From Neobacillus muris (lineage in GTDB: Bacteria > Bacillota > Bacilli > Bacillales > Cytobacillaceae), in NCBI RefSeq assembly GCF_943193175.1, contig NZ_CALPDF010000017.1:1-64000 (forward strand): 64,000 bases of DNA. Direction: 5' to 3'. Made by a program: the position numbers and the translations under genes. Below the pieces are notes generated by a model, which was given only the letters and a program-made list of their open reading frames with translations, was not told where the DNA came from and made no database searches. Within the stretch, counting starts at the first letter, position 1, and each line of letters opens with the position of its first letter. Shown piece after piece: positions 1 to 8,445 of the stretch.

Positions 1-306
1 CGGGGCCTTTTCACCAATAAAATGGAAAAGCACCTACCCAACCTATTGAATTTTCATAGAACTTTTGACACTACCAATTTTGAATCTTTACTAGATTTTA
101 CCATAACTATGGTTTTCACGACTATTATTCTTATACTATAGCTTATGCCAATTCTTTTGATAGAAAACAATATAAATTTGCAGCGTTATTTGGTAGAATT
201 GATTATTGCAAGAATATTAAAAATGATAAAAATGATTCCCTTTTATGAAAGTATAGTCATATAAATCGAGGCTTTTCTTTTATAGAATGATTGGAGGTAT
301 GTTCCT
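1..306. other. Non-coding or unassigned left edge
   Basis: No convincing gene. Plus frame 1 is open from the first base to a TAG at about 139-141 (46 codons, ending in a hydrophobic stretch), so it could be the tail of a gene entering from the left. Its codon pattern is not persuasive. The remainder is AT-rich and ends with the ribosome binding site of the next gene (TGGAGGT, about 290-296). Confidence 0.4.
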
Positions 307-792
307 ATGAGATTAAATGTGCCATTGATATGCCAAAGGCCAGAATTGCCGACAGGCTGTGAAATTACGGCTGTAACCATGATGTTGCAGTATAAAGGGG
401 CCCAAGTGGATAAGTTGACGCTGGCAGATGCGATGCCAAGAGATCCCGAAAATCCTGAATGGGGCTATGTAGGAGATCCGTTTACAGACGATGGCTGGAC
501 GGTTTATCCAGCTGCTTTATTGGACTTAGTGAAAACTTACGCCGGAAGTTCAGTAAATTTAACCGGCATGAGCAATCAAGAACTAGAAAAACATTTAGCC
601 CGCAACAAACCAATTGTCGTATGGGTTGGACCAATCCATGGGTTTACTGTTCACGCATTAGTCCTGACCGGATTTGACGAAGAACATTACCACTACAATG
701 ATTGCTGGACAAACGAAAAAAACGTAAAAATCAGCAAAACCCAGTTTAACCAAATTTGGCAAAACCAAAACAAACGGGCCATATCTTATTAA
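307..792 (+). CDS. C39-like papain-fold peptidase family protein (YvpB-like)
   Basis: A 161-residue protein resembling the C39-like family typified by Bacillus YvpB. The cysteine-peptidase pattern is visible: Cys18 in PTGCEITAV, a helix rich in Met/Leu, His116 in HGFTVHALVLTGFD, and an Asn/Asp pair at 131-132. There is no signal peptide or membrane segment, so this copy should be cytoplasmic unless exported another way; YvpB-type relatives often have an N-terminal signal. The start is ATG 8 bases after TGGAGGT. The gene stands alone and is followed by a palindromic repeat. Protease activity is inferred from the motif; the substrate is unknown. Confidence 0.75.
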   Translation: MRLNVPLICQRPELPTGCEITAVTMMLQYKGAQVDKLTLADAMPRDPENPEWGYVGDPFTDDGWTVYPAALLDLVKTYAGSSVNLTGMSNQELEKHLARNKPIVVWVGPIHGFTVHALVLTGFDEEHYHYNDCWTNEKNVKISKTQFNQIWQNQNKRAISY

Positions 793-793
793 T

Positions 794-845
794 GGGGACA
801 GTCCCCCAGCCTATTAGCACGGTGAAGCAGCTGGGGACAGTCCCC
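794..845. repeat. Paired GGGGACAGTCCCC palindromes
   Basis: Two exact copies of the near-palindrome GGGGACAGTCCCC, at 794-806 and 833-845. They are flanked inward by CCAGC and GCTGG, so the whole block can also fold into one larger hairpin. It starts just after the stop of the C39-like gene and ends before the convergent gene. It has no T-run on either side, so it reads as a dispersed repeat element rather than a classical terminator. Confidence 0.7.
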
Positions 846-860
846 GCTCCACTAAAGCGT

Positions 861-1358
861 TTACTCCTGCTGCTTCCAATGCTGGTAAATCCAATCTTTA
901 AATAGTGTGTTTAATGTGGATTTTTTCTGGTTTTTTAACCATTCTGCTTGGTCGATTGGCAGTTTTATTTTGAGCCGAATTTCTTCATCTGGCATTTCTA
1001 CTTTTCTTATGTCCTCCAAGGTGATGCCTTGTTCTATTGCAGGAAACCACGAATCGTTTTCGTTGACTCTGTCAAAGCCTTCATATTCTTGCAAATTGTC
1101 TATTTCACAGTATAAATTGAGCTGCGGCAATCCTCCTGCCAGCATCTTCATGTGCATAATGGAATTGTATATTCTGCCGTCTTCTAGTTCAATTTCCAGT
1201 ATAAGGTTGTCAATGGCTTTATATTTATTAACTGTAACCTCACTTACAATTAAATCCATTTCTAAAGTAAATCCTGAACTGGACTCAAAAATATAAATCG
1301 CACTATTAAATACGTGTATACTCTCACCATCAATTTTTACCGATTTTACTCGTGCCAT
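861..1358 (-). CDS. Hypothetical protein, no recognised family
   Basis: A 165-residue soluble, acidic protein that I do not recognise. The first part is rich in beta-type segments and the last 40 residues are charged and helical, with several Trp (QAEWLKNQ, DWIYQHW). Upstream in-frame ATGs exist at 1397 and 1376. The ATG at 1358 is preferred because GGGGGAG lies 9 bases before it and the protein then begins MARVKSVKI. It is convergent with the C39-like gene and no operon partner is evident. Confidence 0.55.
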   Translation of the reverse strand: MARVKSVKIDGESIHVFNSAIYIFESSSGFTLEMDLIVSEVTVNKYKAIDNLILEIELEDGRIYNSIMHMKMLAGGLPQLNLYCEIDNLQEYEGFDRVNENDSWFPAIEQGITLEDIRKVEMPDEEIRLKIKLPIDQAEWLKNQKKSTLNTLFKDWIYQHWKQQE

Positions 1359-1596
1359 AACCGTTTGCTCCCCCATACAACCAGTATCCCTCGCCATTGT
1401 GACGATAAAAGGATGGTTTATTCTATAACGAAAAATGATATCTAATTAAATAGTATCTTGATTAGCCGCACTAGACAACAATAACGCTACAGAAAATGAT
1501 CATGGGAAGCATAAAAAAGCCGGAGGAACCAATCCACCGGTAATCACCTGCTTCAAAGCAGCAATATATATAATGTGCCCCCAACAGTGCAATTCA

Positions 1597-1779
1597 TTAG
1601 AGAACCTCAAACCCGCGCTCATAATGGTTCATTTCTGTTAATTCAATAATATATTCATAGTTATAAATCGTTTTTTTAATATTGACTTTCTCGTCTAATG
1701 ATAGGCTAGGATCCTCTAATTTCTGTAATAAATCAAGTTTCATTCCTTCTAAAACTTTTTTCACCTCTTGGTATTCCAT
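1597..1779 (-). CDS. Small hypothetical protein (DUF3896-like)
   Basis: A 60-residue acidic helical protein beginning MEYQEVKKVLEGMKLDLLQ and ending NHYERGFEVL. It resembles a small Bacillaceae family that I recall as DUF3896, but this is from memory and not certain. A GTG at 1791 is in frame, but the ribosome binding site AAGGAG directly abuts it. The ATG at 1779 is 11 bases from that site and is the better start. No membrane segment or known catalytic motif is visible. Confidence 0.55.
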   Translation of the reverse strand: MEYQEVKKVLEGMKLDLLQKLEDPSLSLDEKVNIKKTIYNYEYIIELTEMNHYERGFEVL

Positions 1780-2024
1780 CTCCAACCCCACTCCTTATCA
1801 AGAAGAATTATGAATTAAGCTAAAAAACGTATTCATTTTGTTAAAGTTGTAATCGCTTTCTTTATACTTATATTATAATCACGGAATGGCCGGCTGTTTG
1901 CTGATTATGTTGCAATTTTGTGAAACCTAGTTCTCCCCTGTCCTTTTTCAACCTAATTCTGGTAACTTTTGTCACTGAAAATGCGGTTTTAGTCTCTTAT
2001 AGTTTTTATAGGAGGTGTTTAGTG

Positions 2025-2201
2025 GTGAAGGTTAGTTATCCCTTGAAAGACATTGTGGATATAAAGGTGATTAAAGAAGAGCTGAAGCCATTTGGCGGCC
2101 GTTGTGCCAAAGTGGTGGATGCGAGTTTGGAGTATCAAATTAAGGAAGAAAACGAACTCGCTGCTTATGAATTATTAAAACAACACGGTTATGTCAAATA
2201 A
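2025..2201 (+). CDS. Small hypothetical protein
   Basis: A 58-residue protein with alternating charged and hydrophobic residues (VSYPLKDIVDIKVIKEELKPF, then a C-terminal helix). No family is recognised. The open frame extends further upstream, but the only good start signal is GGAGGTG at 2011-2017, which points to the GTG at 2025 (7 to 8 bases away) over the GTG at 2022. A hairpin terminator follows the stop. Confidence 0.5.
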   Translation: MKVSYPLKDIVDIKVIKEELKPFGGRCAKVVDASLEYQIKEENELAAYELLKQHGYVK

Positions 2202-2208
2202 TTTGGTA

Positions 2209-2247
2209 AAAGAAAGGATGAAATCATGGTGATTCCATCCTTTCTTT
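2209..2247. terminator. Bidirectional hairpin between convergent genes
   Basis: Arms 2209-2226 and 2230-2247 pair almost perfectly (AAAGAAAGGATG against CATCCTTTCTTT plus an inner extension) around a 3-base loop. The element lies between the plus-strand small ORF and the end of the minus-strand amidohydrolase and could serve both. Confidence 0.7.
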
Positions 2248-2290
2248 AGTATCTATGCCACACTGGTATGGAATAATTGTGGAAACTTTC

Positions 2291-3742
2291 CTATTTCATT
2301 TCCTTCACTTTCACTGGCACTGGGGGCTTTAAGTCCTCCGGCAATGGTGAGATATATTCTCCTTTCTGTTTAATCTCATTTATAAATTCTTCGTTTGCTT
2401 TGGTTATCAAGTCAGCATCTAGCATTAATTCTACAACACTTAAACCTAGTATCTTTGCAGCTGACAGCATTCCTTTTTGACCAATAGAAGAGCCAACTGC
2501 CACTACATTTTGCCATGAATGCCCCGGAGTGCCAATCGGCGCACAGGCCGTTGTGAATTGCGCAGTCGGGACATTCCATGAAACATCAGCGACGTCCGTG
2601 GAACCTGACATTGACTTACCTTCATCAAACGGTTCCACCACCTCCTCATGTAATAATTGCTCTATTAACTTGCTTGAAGCACCAGAAGTTTTTACTACCA
2701 ATTCCTTCATCCCGGGATCAAATGAATCGGTTAACTCCTTCGCCAGTTTCATATCTTGTTGATCGAAGTCAGGTGCTCCAACCTTTTTCATATTATTCAA
2801 TAAAACCTCTCCCAAAATCTTATTCGGCAGCATCTCATAACAGCCTGTAATAAAATCAATATCATATTCCGTTCCAGTCATTAGAGCTGCCCCTTTGGCA
2901 ATATTAATTAATTTATCATAGGTTTCTTCCACCTCTGACCGATGGGGAGCCCGTATGTAATACCATATTTGCGCCTTATCAGGTACCACATTCGGCCCGC
3001 CTCCCCCATTTGTAATGGTGGAGTGAATCCGAATCGGGTCTATTAAATGCTCACGTAAAAAATTAACCCCAATATCCATTAACTGAACCGCCTTAAGCGC
3101 ACTTCTGCCCGCCTCCGGATTAGCAGCTGCATGAGACGATTTTCCATAGAAATTGAATTTCACAGAGTTCATCGCTAAAGAACTGCTTGACCAGATTGTG
3201 TTCACTGAACCTGGATGCCAGGTTAAACATATATCCGCATCGTCAAATATTCCTTCTCTAGCCATAAAAACTTTTCCAACAAGGGTTTCCTCTGCAGGAC
3301 AGCCGTAAAACTTAATCGTTCCGGGTATTCCTTCCTTCTCCAGCCATTCCTTTGCTGCAATCGCTCCTCCAGCAGCAGCGACCCCGTAAATATTATGCCC
3401 ACACCCATGTCCGCTTCCCTCCGGAATAATAGGTTTTTTCTCTGGAACCAGTTTTTGAGAAAGCCCTGGTAAGGCATCATATTCACCTAATATACCAATT
3501 ACCGGCTTACCTGTTCCCCAGGAAGCAACAAATGCGGTAGGCATATCGGCAACACCCATTTCAATAGTAAACCCCGCCTTTGCCAGCTGTTCTGCGAGCA
3601 ATTTTGAGGACTGGTATTCTTCCAGCCCCAGCTCGGCATAATTCCAAATATCTGTTGACCATTTGATTAAATCTGCTGCGTGCTCCTCCACCCAAGTTGT
3701 TACGAGATCATTGACTTTTACAGTTTCCATAAAATTTGCCAT
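2291..3742 (-). CDS. M20 family amidohydrolase (AbgB-like)
   Basis: A 483-residue zinc metallopeptidase/amidohydrolase of the M20D type, like AbgB (p-aminobenzoyl-glutamate hydrolase) and related amidohydrolases. Visible features are the GEYDALPG segment near residue 86, the metal-binding HGCGHN motif near residue 112, PAEET, and a dimerisation-domain segment beginning near residue 190. The start ATG follows AAGGAG by 8 bases. It is the last gene of a three-gene operon after two membrane proteins (12-base gap), which suggests uptake and then cytoplasmic hydrolysis of an N-acyl or peptide-like amide. The real substrate cannot be read from sequence. Confidence 0.85.
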   Translation of the reverse strand: MANFMETVKVNDLVTTWVEEHAADLIKWSTDIWNYAELGLEEYQSSKLLAEQLAKAGFTIEMGVADMPTAFVASWGTGKPVIGILGEYDALPGLSQKLVPEKKPIIPEGSGHGCGHNIYGVAAAGGAIAAKEWLEKEGIPGTIKFYGCPAEETLVGKVFMAREGIFDDADICLTWHPGSVNTIWSSSSLAMNSVKFNFYGKSSHAAANPEAGRSALKAVQLMDIGVNFLREHLIDPIRIHSTITNGGGGPNVVPDKAQIWYYIRAPHRSEVEETYDKLINIAKGAALMTGTEYDIDFITGCYEMLPNKILGEVLLNNMKKVGAPDFDQQDMKLAKELTDSFDPGMKELVVKTSGASSKLIEQLLHEEVVEPFDEGKSMSGSTDVADVSWNVPTAQFTTACAPIGTPGHSWQNVVAVGSSIGQKGMLSAAKILGLSVVELMLDADLITKANEEFINEIKQKGEYISPLPEDLKPPVPVKVKEMK

Positions 3743-3754
3743 TTTCTCATCTCC

Positions 3755-4450
3755 TTAATTTTCCTGAACTGAAATTTCCTCTGCCAGCATTCTTTTAGAT
3801 TGCTGGTATTTTTCATAAAGAAACGTTAAGGCAATGGTGATGCTGACGCATACCATCACTTTAATAAAGCTGGGAATCGGTAATAGTGTAATGAGAATCC
3901 CCATGAAAACTCCGATGATACCATAAACAGGACGCTTCATCGCAAATTGAATAGTGACTCCGCCAAAAATAGCGGGCAGGACAAATTGAAAAGCGGTTTG
4001 TACAGCTGGAGGCAAAAACGCCACTAAAATAGCTCCCCCCAGAACGATAGGAATTAACACCGTGATATGAACTAAAGAAGCTCCGGCAATGCCAAGCGTT
4101 GCAGCCAGTTCGGCCTTTTTGGAACCAGGCTCAGCATTGACTGCATTTTGAGCCGCAGCTGAACAAGGAAGGCACATATTTGAGATGTTTCCAACAAGGA
4201 AGCTCATATATGTTCCCGAAATTCCTAAACTAGGAAAATATGAAACCGGCTCTAAAATCCACATCACGCCAACAAAAGCGGCAACTCCGGCAAAAGCGGC
4301 AAGGATCACTCCCCAGCCTGGATGATAGCCGAGCACAAACGATAAATAGAGCGGCGGAATTATCGTTGCTGCGACTACAGCCCAAAGTGTCAGCCTCCCC
4401 CAAAAATGGGCTTTTCCATGAAATGCAGTTAAATCATGGTTTTGATTCAT
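3755..4450 (-). CDS. Membrane protein, putative second transporter subunit
   Basis: A 231-residue protein with about six hydrophobic segments and a short soluble C-terminus rich in charged residues. I do not recognise a named family. It lies 19 bases downstream of the DUF5058-like gene and 12 bases upstream of the M20 amidohydrolase, so the two membrane proteins probably form one carrier for the amidohydrolase substrate. The ATG has AAGGGAG at good spacing. The Cys-containing segment CLPCSAAAQNA between two helices is notable and could be a substrate-site loop, which is speculation. Confidence 0.7.
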   Translation of the reverse strand: MNQNHDLTAFHGKAHFWGRLTLWAVVAATIIPPLYLSFVLGYHPGWGVILAAFAGVAAFVGVMWILEPVSYFPSLGISGTYMSFLVGNISNMCLPCSAAAQNAVNAEPGSKKAELAATLGIAGASLVHITVLIPIVLGGAILVAFLPPAVQTAFQFVLPAIFGGVTIQFAMKRPVYGIIGVFMGILITLLPIPSFIKVMVCVSITIALTFLYEKYQQSKRMLAEEISVQEN

Positions 4451-4469
4451 CCGATCAGCTCCCTTCCGT

Positions 4470-5177
4470 TTAAAAAATCGTTGTCAAATACCCAAAGGAC
4501 ATCCCAACTATCAGGGTAATTCCTAAAGCCCATTCTTTTAACCAGCCGATGCTGCGGCGTTCCGAAATCATCATGAGCACTGCCATTGTTACGGCTGAAA
4601 CGATGAGAACCAAACTTGTACTGACACCTGTTACCATTTGGCCTGCAACAAAGTATCCAAAAGCTCCCATCATGGCTGCTGTAGAAATTAGTGCCATCAT
4701 TTTTGTATTTTTTGCTGCTATCTTTTGCTGAACCTTTCCTAATGATTTTGTGAAGAGCGCGGCTGACAGGAGCCATCCAAGTCCCCCTAAGCACATCGCC
4801 CATACGGCGGTGGTGAAAGCTTGCAAATTGTATCCATCTTTTCCAATTTCCACTCCGTATGCTTTTGCACCAATTCCTGCGGCGGTTAATTCATAAGCGG
4901 CCGATCCAATAATCCCAATCCTCATTAATGTTAATGGTGCACCAATTAATGTGATTAGTGAAACGGCAATGATTATAATCCCGAGTGATGGACCCAGTGC
5001 ACTGATAATACCAGTGCGCAGCGCTTTGTTAACTTCGGCTTTGCTCATTTCGATTTGTGGTGCATTTCTCTTGACCAGCCGAATAAATACGGCTGCTTGG
5101 AAAAAGACGATTAACATAACAAACAGTGCAAACACCCACATCATTGGACTATTGGCGATTTCAAGAATTTGCTCCAT
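4470..5177 (-). CDS. DUF5058-like membrane protein, putative transporter subunit
   Basis: A 235-residue protein with about six membrane segments. It begins MEQILEIANSPMMWVFAL and contains RTGIISALGPSLGI, which I associate with the DUF5058 family. The start has GAGGTG and GAGAG upstream. It is the first gene of the operon with the second membrane protein and the M20 amidohydrolase. The function is unproven; genomic pairing suggests import of the amidohydrolase substrate. The 250-base upstream gap holds the likely promoter and, at its far end, the terminator of the next gene. Confidence 0.75.
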   Translation of the reverse strand: MEQILEIANSPMMWVFALFVMLIVFFQAAVFIRLVKRNAPQIEMSKAEVNKALRTGIISALGPSLGIIIIAVSLITLIGAPLTLMRIGIIGSAAYELTAAGIGAKAYGVEIGKDGYNLQAFTTAVWAMCLGGLGWLLSAALFTKSLGKVQQKIAAKNTKMMALISTAAMMGAFGYFVAGQMVTGVSTSLVLIVSAVTMAVLMMISERRSIGWLKEWALGITLIVGMSFGYLTTIF

Positions 5178-5383
5178 TCACTCTCTTCACCTCTTCATTT
5201 TGTTTTTTTAAGCACAAGTCAAGCTTATTAGGTTTGGCAAAAACTGTAAATTATTTCGTCATATTTTCTTCCATACTTTTTTATCGTCCAATTTATCGAT
5301 TGTCAAAGGATCTAACAAAATTATTCCAATTCCATGTTTACAAGATTTTACCTTGCCTCTGTCAGAGAAAGAGAAAAAAATAA

Positions 5384-5400
5384 CCTTCACGAAGTGAAGG
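5384..5400 (-). terminator. Intrinsic terminator of the MFS gene
   Basis: On the minus strand CCTTCAC-ttc-GTGAAGG is followed by TTATTTTTTT. It lies about 30 bases after the stop of the MFS transporter at 5429. Confidence 0.8.
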
Positions 5401-5428
5401 CAATTTATTGCGGATTATCAAATTGCGT

Positions 5429-6772
5429 TTACCCAATCATTTCAGGCGGCGGTACAGTTTCTTCGGACAGGCTCCGATTGAACCATGGACCTTTTGCGCT
5501 AAAGAGAAGAGGAATATAAACAAGGCCGCCAAGCGCACATACCCAGAGCCAGGTATCCCATCCAGAACCACTGCCTACTATTACTGGAGAAATCAACACT
5601 ATTGCAATTGCCACGACCCGGATGATGAATCCCCAAAGACCCCATGCGGAAGCTTGAAGTGACGCTTTAATATCCTCTGCATTTTCTGAGAATAGCGCCA
5701 TCCATGGACCATAAGCAATACCCATCAACCCGCCAAGCATTGCAGTGGCTATAATTAATTGTCCTTCTGCTATATCAGTTCCAACTAATGTAGCAAAATA
5801 CATCATGTAGCCCAAAGACAAAATGGCTCCAATCAAAGAGATTATTTTTCGAAGGCGCAGTTTATCTGAAATCCATCCTGCAATAAGAAGCGTGAAGAGA
5901 TTTAACGTCCAAAAATACTGGGCAATACTGGCAGCCTCTGCATTATCATAGCCAAAAGCCTGAACCAATAAGGTGGTGCCAAAGGATTGTATCGTTAGGT
6001 AGGTTAATAGAAATAGAGAAATTCCGATGCTTAAGGCCCATATCCTCGGGACACGCAGCATTTCCCCAGACTTTTGTTTCTGTTCTTTTTTAACATTTTG
6101 AACCACTTTATTGACATTTTCCACCTGGTCCAAATTTGAAATAACATGAGATCTCAGCTCTGGTGAAAGATCGCGAATATTAAATAGAATGAGGATCGAA
6201 GAAACTAAGGCAATCACACCCTGTATGATAAATTGCGATTCCCATGTAAGAAAAATCGGAAGTGTCCATGCCGCCAGCGCATTGGCAAAGAAGTTAGAAC
6301 CGACCGGGCCGAATGTCCAAAACCCATATGCCAGCGCCCGGCCCATACGAGGGGAAAAATCCCGGACAAGCCCTGCAGTGGTACTAATTGAAACCCCCTC
6401 CACTAATCCCAAGAGGACACGAACCATAAGCAATCCCATTACCGTATCGACCGTCGACATTAAAAATACGCAAATAGCGGTTAAAAATAAGCTTGGTACT
6501 AAGAACCGGACCCGTCCATGCCGGTCAGCGATTGGGCCGAAAATTACCGCAGATATGGCCGCCGCAATAATTGATGCGCAAGAGATAAGACCGTATTCCG
6601 TCAGCGTCATTTTTAGTCCGTCTAAAAGCATAGGTACGACCGGTGAGATTTGAGCTTCATAAGCAGCGATAAAATTGGCAAGAATGACAATAAATAACAA
6701 CCAGACTCGTCGGCCGCCAATTGGATAGGTCTTCAATTCTTCTTTTTCATAAAATAACCGTGATTTTGCCAT
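5429..6772 (-). CDS. MFS transporter, 12 TM type
   Basis: A 447-residue major facilitator superfamily carrier. Twelve hydrophobic segments are apparent, with the conserved loop 2-3 motif GPIADRHGRVRF and a central cytoplasmic loop of about 45 residues (residues 195-240). The start is ATG with AAAGGAGG upstream. It is the last gene of the minus-strand acyl-CoA block but has its own upstream gap containing a cre-like site, so it may be separately transcribed. By context it likely imports the acid or lipid-like substrate of the block; alternatively it is an exporter. Substrate assignment is inference. Confidence 0.85.
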   Translation of the reverse strand: MAKSRLFYEKEELKTYPIGGRRVWLLFIVILANFIAAYEAQISPVVPMLLDGLKMTLTEYGLISCASIIAAAISAVIFGPIADRHGRVRFLVPSLFLTAICVFLMSTVDTVMGLLMVRVLLGLVEGVSISTTAGLVRDFSPRMGRALAYGFWTFGPVGSNFFANALAAWTLPIFLTWESQFIIQGVIALVSSILILFNIRDLSPELRSHVISNLDQVENVNKVVQNVKKEQKQKSGEMLRVPRIWALSIGISLFLLTYLTIQSFGTTLLVQAFGYDNAEAASIAQYFWTLNLFTLLIAGWISDKLRLRKIISLIGAILSLGYMMYFATLVGTDIAEGQLIIATAMLGGLMGIAYGPWMALFSENAEDIKASLQASAWGLWGFIIRVVAIAIVLISPVIVGSGSGWDTWLWVCALGGLVYIPLLFSAKGPWFNRSLSEETVPPPEMIG

Positions 6773-6860
6773 ACAACAGCCTCCTTTATTCTTAAAAAAA
6801 GGATATTATAAAAAAATAGTTACCTGTATTTACCGATCACCTCTAACTGCTAGCGACTCG

Positions 6861-6874
6861 TGAATACGCTTACA
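6861..6874. promoter_or_regulatory. Candidate cre (CcpA) site upstream of the MFS gene
   Basis: TGAATACGCTTACA differs at one position from the cre consensus TGWAANCGNTNWCA. It lies about 90 bases upstream of the MFS start codon. Similar sites occur before the acyl-CoA dehydrogenase and nitronate monooxygenase genes. Binding is inferred only from sequence. Confidence 0.5.
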
Positions 6875-6901
6875 TTTTTTTAAAAAACGATATCGAACCG
6901 A

Positions 6902-7297
6902 TCAAACTGGTTCGAAATATGGCAGAGTCAACTCCTCATCCAGCCTTTCAAAGATTACTTTTACCCGTTGTTCTACCGAAGGATTTTTAGAACCCGCTTT
7001 TAATCTTGTCATCATCCGAACACCCTCATCGAGTTCTACGATGGCGACCACGAAAGGCAGCTGTTCCTTAAATGGGCCAAATGCATGATGGACAACGGTA
7101 AAGGAATAGATCTTTCCAGTTCCTCCTGACTGTACCCAGGTGATTTCCTCTGAAAAACAATCAGGACAAATCGACCGCGGATAAAAGATATGCTGGTGAC
7201 AATCATTGCAGCGCTGAATCCATAATTCCTCATTTCGTAAACCTTCCCAATACTTTAAGGAATCCCCATCCAGAACCGGCCTTGGCACAACTGTCAT
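6902..7297 (-). CDS. DUF35 Zn-ribbon/OB-fold acyl-CoA-associated protein
   Basis: A 131-residue DUF35-type protein. The N-terminal rubredoxin-like zinc ribbon shows CNDC and CPDC (spaced 12 residues apart), followed by an OB-fold segment beginning SGGTGKIYSFTVVHHA. Such proteins bind thiolase-like partners and deliver or position acyl-CoA. The long upstream extension is overlapped by the thiolase gene and lacks a start signal. The ATG at 7297 follows GGGAGGG and is only 2 bases from the thiolase stop, so the two are translationally linked. It is predicted to form a complex with that thiolase-like protein. Confidence 0.85.
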   Translation of the reverse strand: MTVVPRPVLDGDSLKYWEGLRNEELWIQRCNDCHQHIFYPRSICPDCFSEEITWVQSGGTGKIYSFTVVHHAFGPFKEQLPFVVAIVELDEGVRMMTRLKAGSKNPSVEQRVKVIFERLDEELTLPYFEPV

Positions 7298-7299
7298 GC

Positions 7300-8445
7300 T
7301 TAATCCCTCCCTAATATGACGGTGGAGCTTGAGGATAAAACTCCTCCAGTCCCGTGAACTAAGGCAAGTTTGGCGTCTTGAAGCTGACGCTCGCCGCATT
7401 CACCCCGCAGCTGTCTGGCAGCTTCTATAAGCAGGAATATCCCATACATTCCCGGATGGCAGTAGGATAGTCCCCCTCCATTCGTATTCATGGGAAAATC
7501 GCCACCAGGTGCAGTGCGGCCGCCGCTTACAAATTCACCGCTTTCTCCAGGCTTGCAAAATCCTAACGCTTCCAAGGATAACAATACTGTAATCGTAAAA
7601 GAATCATAGATTTCGACAACATCCAAGTCATCATGGGTAATACCCGCCATTCGAAATGCCTGTTGACCCGACTCCCGGGCACCAGTTATGGTCAAGTCTG
7701 GCATATTTGTAATTGTATTATGTGTATGTGTTTCCCCATGTCCTAGAATCCATACCGGCGGTTTTTTTGCATTTTCAGCGGCCTTTGCCGATGCCACAAC
7801 TACAGCACCTCCGCCATCTGTGACCAAACAGCAATCCAGCAGATGCAAAGGTTCACAAATCCACCTGGAATCCAGTACATCCTGAATCGAAATCGGTTCC
7901 CGCTTCATAGCCTTTTGATTCATTGCTGCCCAGCTTCTTGCGGCCACCGCCACTTCTGCCAGCTGCTCGGATGTGGTTCCATATTGATGCATGTGTCTCA
8001 TTGCTGCGAGAGCATAGGCACCGACCGGGGTCGGCAGCCCAAATGGCCTTTCAAATTGATCCGTCAAGCGAACCGCTGTTTCCTGAGGCCTGTATGGATT
8101 TGAACGCTGGGTGCTGCCGTACGTAATCAGAGCAACATCGAATAATCCCGCCCTGATTCCCGCCGCGGCGTGTGCCACATGCGACTCAAAGGAGGAACCC
8201 CCGATATTGGTTCCATCCGTATATTTCGGCTGTATACCTAAGTACTCAGCCAGCATCATATTGGGGGCCCACGACCAGTTGCCCGCTGTAAAAATGGCGT
8301 CAACATCATCTTTGGCAAATCCAGCATCATCCAAAGCTAGTTTGGCAGCCTTTGCTTGCAATTGCAGGACCGATTTATTGGGTACAATGCCCAGGTCCGA
8401 TTCGGCAACACCGACAATTGCCGCCACTCGCTCATGTTTAACCAT
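7300..8445 (-). CDS. Thiolase-like protein, SCP-x/Ltp type
   Basis: A 381-residue thiolase-superfamily protein of the SCP-x/lipid-transfer type. The N-terminal region carries IVGVAESDLG and DDAGFAKDDVDA, and the C-terminal half carries GGGLSYCHPGMYG and VHGTGGVLSS. The usual nucleophilic Cys near residue 90 is not present: the segment reads NIGGSSFESHVAHA. Members lacking this Cys include Ltp retro-aldolases that pair with DUF35 partners in steroid side-chain breakdown, so either cleavage or condensation of acyl-CoA is possible. ATG 8445 is chosen because AGAGGTG lies 6 bases upstream; a GTG at 8454 overlaps that site. Confidence 0.8.
   Translation of the reverse strand: MVKHERVAAIVGVAESDLGIVPNKSVLQLQAKAAKLALDDAGFAKDDVDAIFTAGNWSWAPNMMLAEYLGIQPKYTDGTNIGGSSFESHVAHAAAGIRAGLFDVALITYGSTQRSNPYRPQETAVRLTDQFERPFGLPTPVGAYALAAMRHMHQYGTTSEQLAEVAVAARSWAAMNQKAMKREPISIQDVLDSRWICEPLHLLDCCLVTDGGGAVVVASAKAAENAKKPPVWILGHGETHTHNTITNMPDLTITGARESGQQAFRMAGITHDDLDVVEIYDSFTITVLLSLEALGFCKPGESGEFVSGGRTAPGGDFPMNTNGGGLSYCHPGMYGIFLLIEAARQLRGECGERQLQDAKLALVHGTGGVLSSSSTVILGRD

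Noticed and set aside
1..141. Open frame at the left edge as a real gene end
   Set aside because: Too short, with no recognisable family and random-looking codons; kept only as a note.
794..845. CRISPR-like repeats
   Set aside because: Only two short palindromes; no array, no spacers and no cas genes.
6902..6920. tRNA-like TTCGAA segment
   Set aside because: It is inside the DUF35 coding region and no cloverleaf can be drawn.
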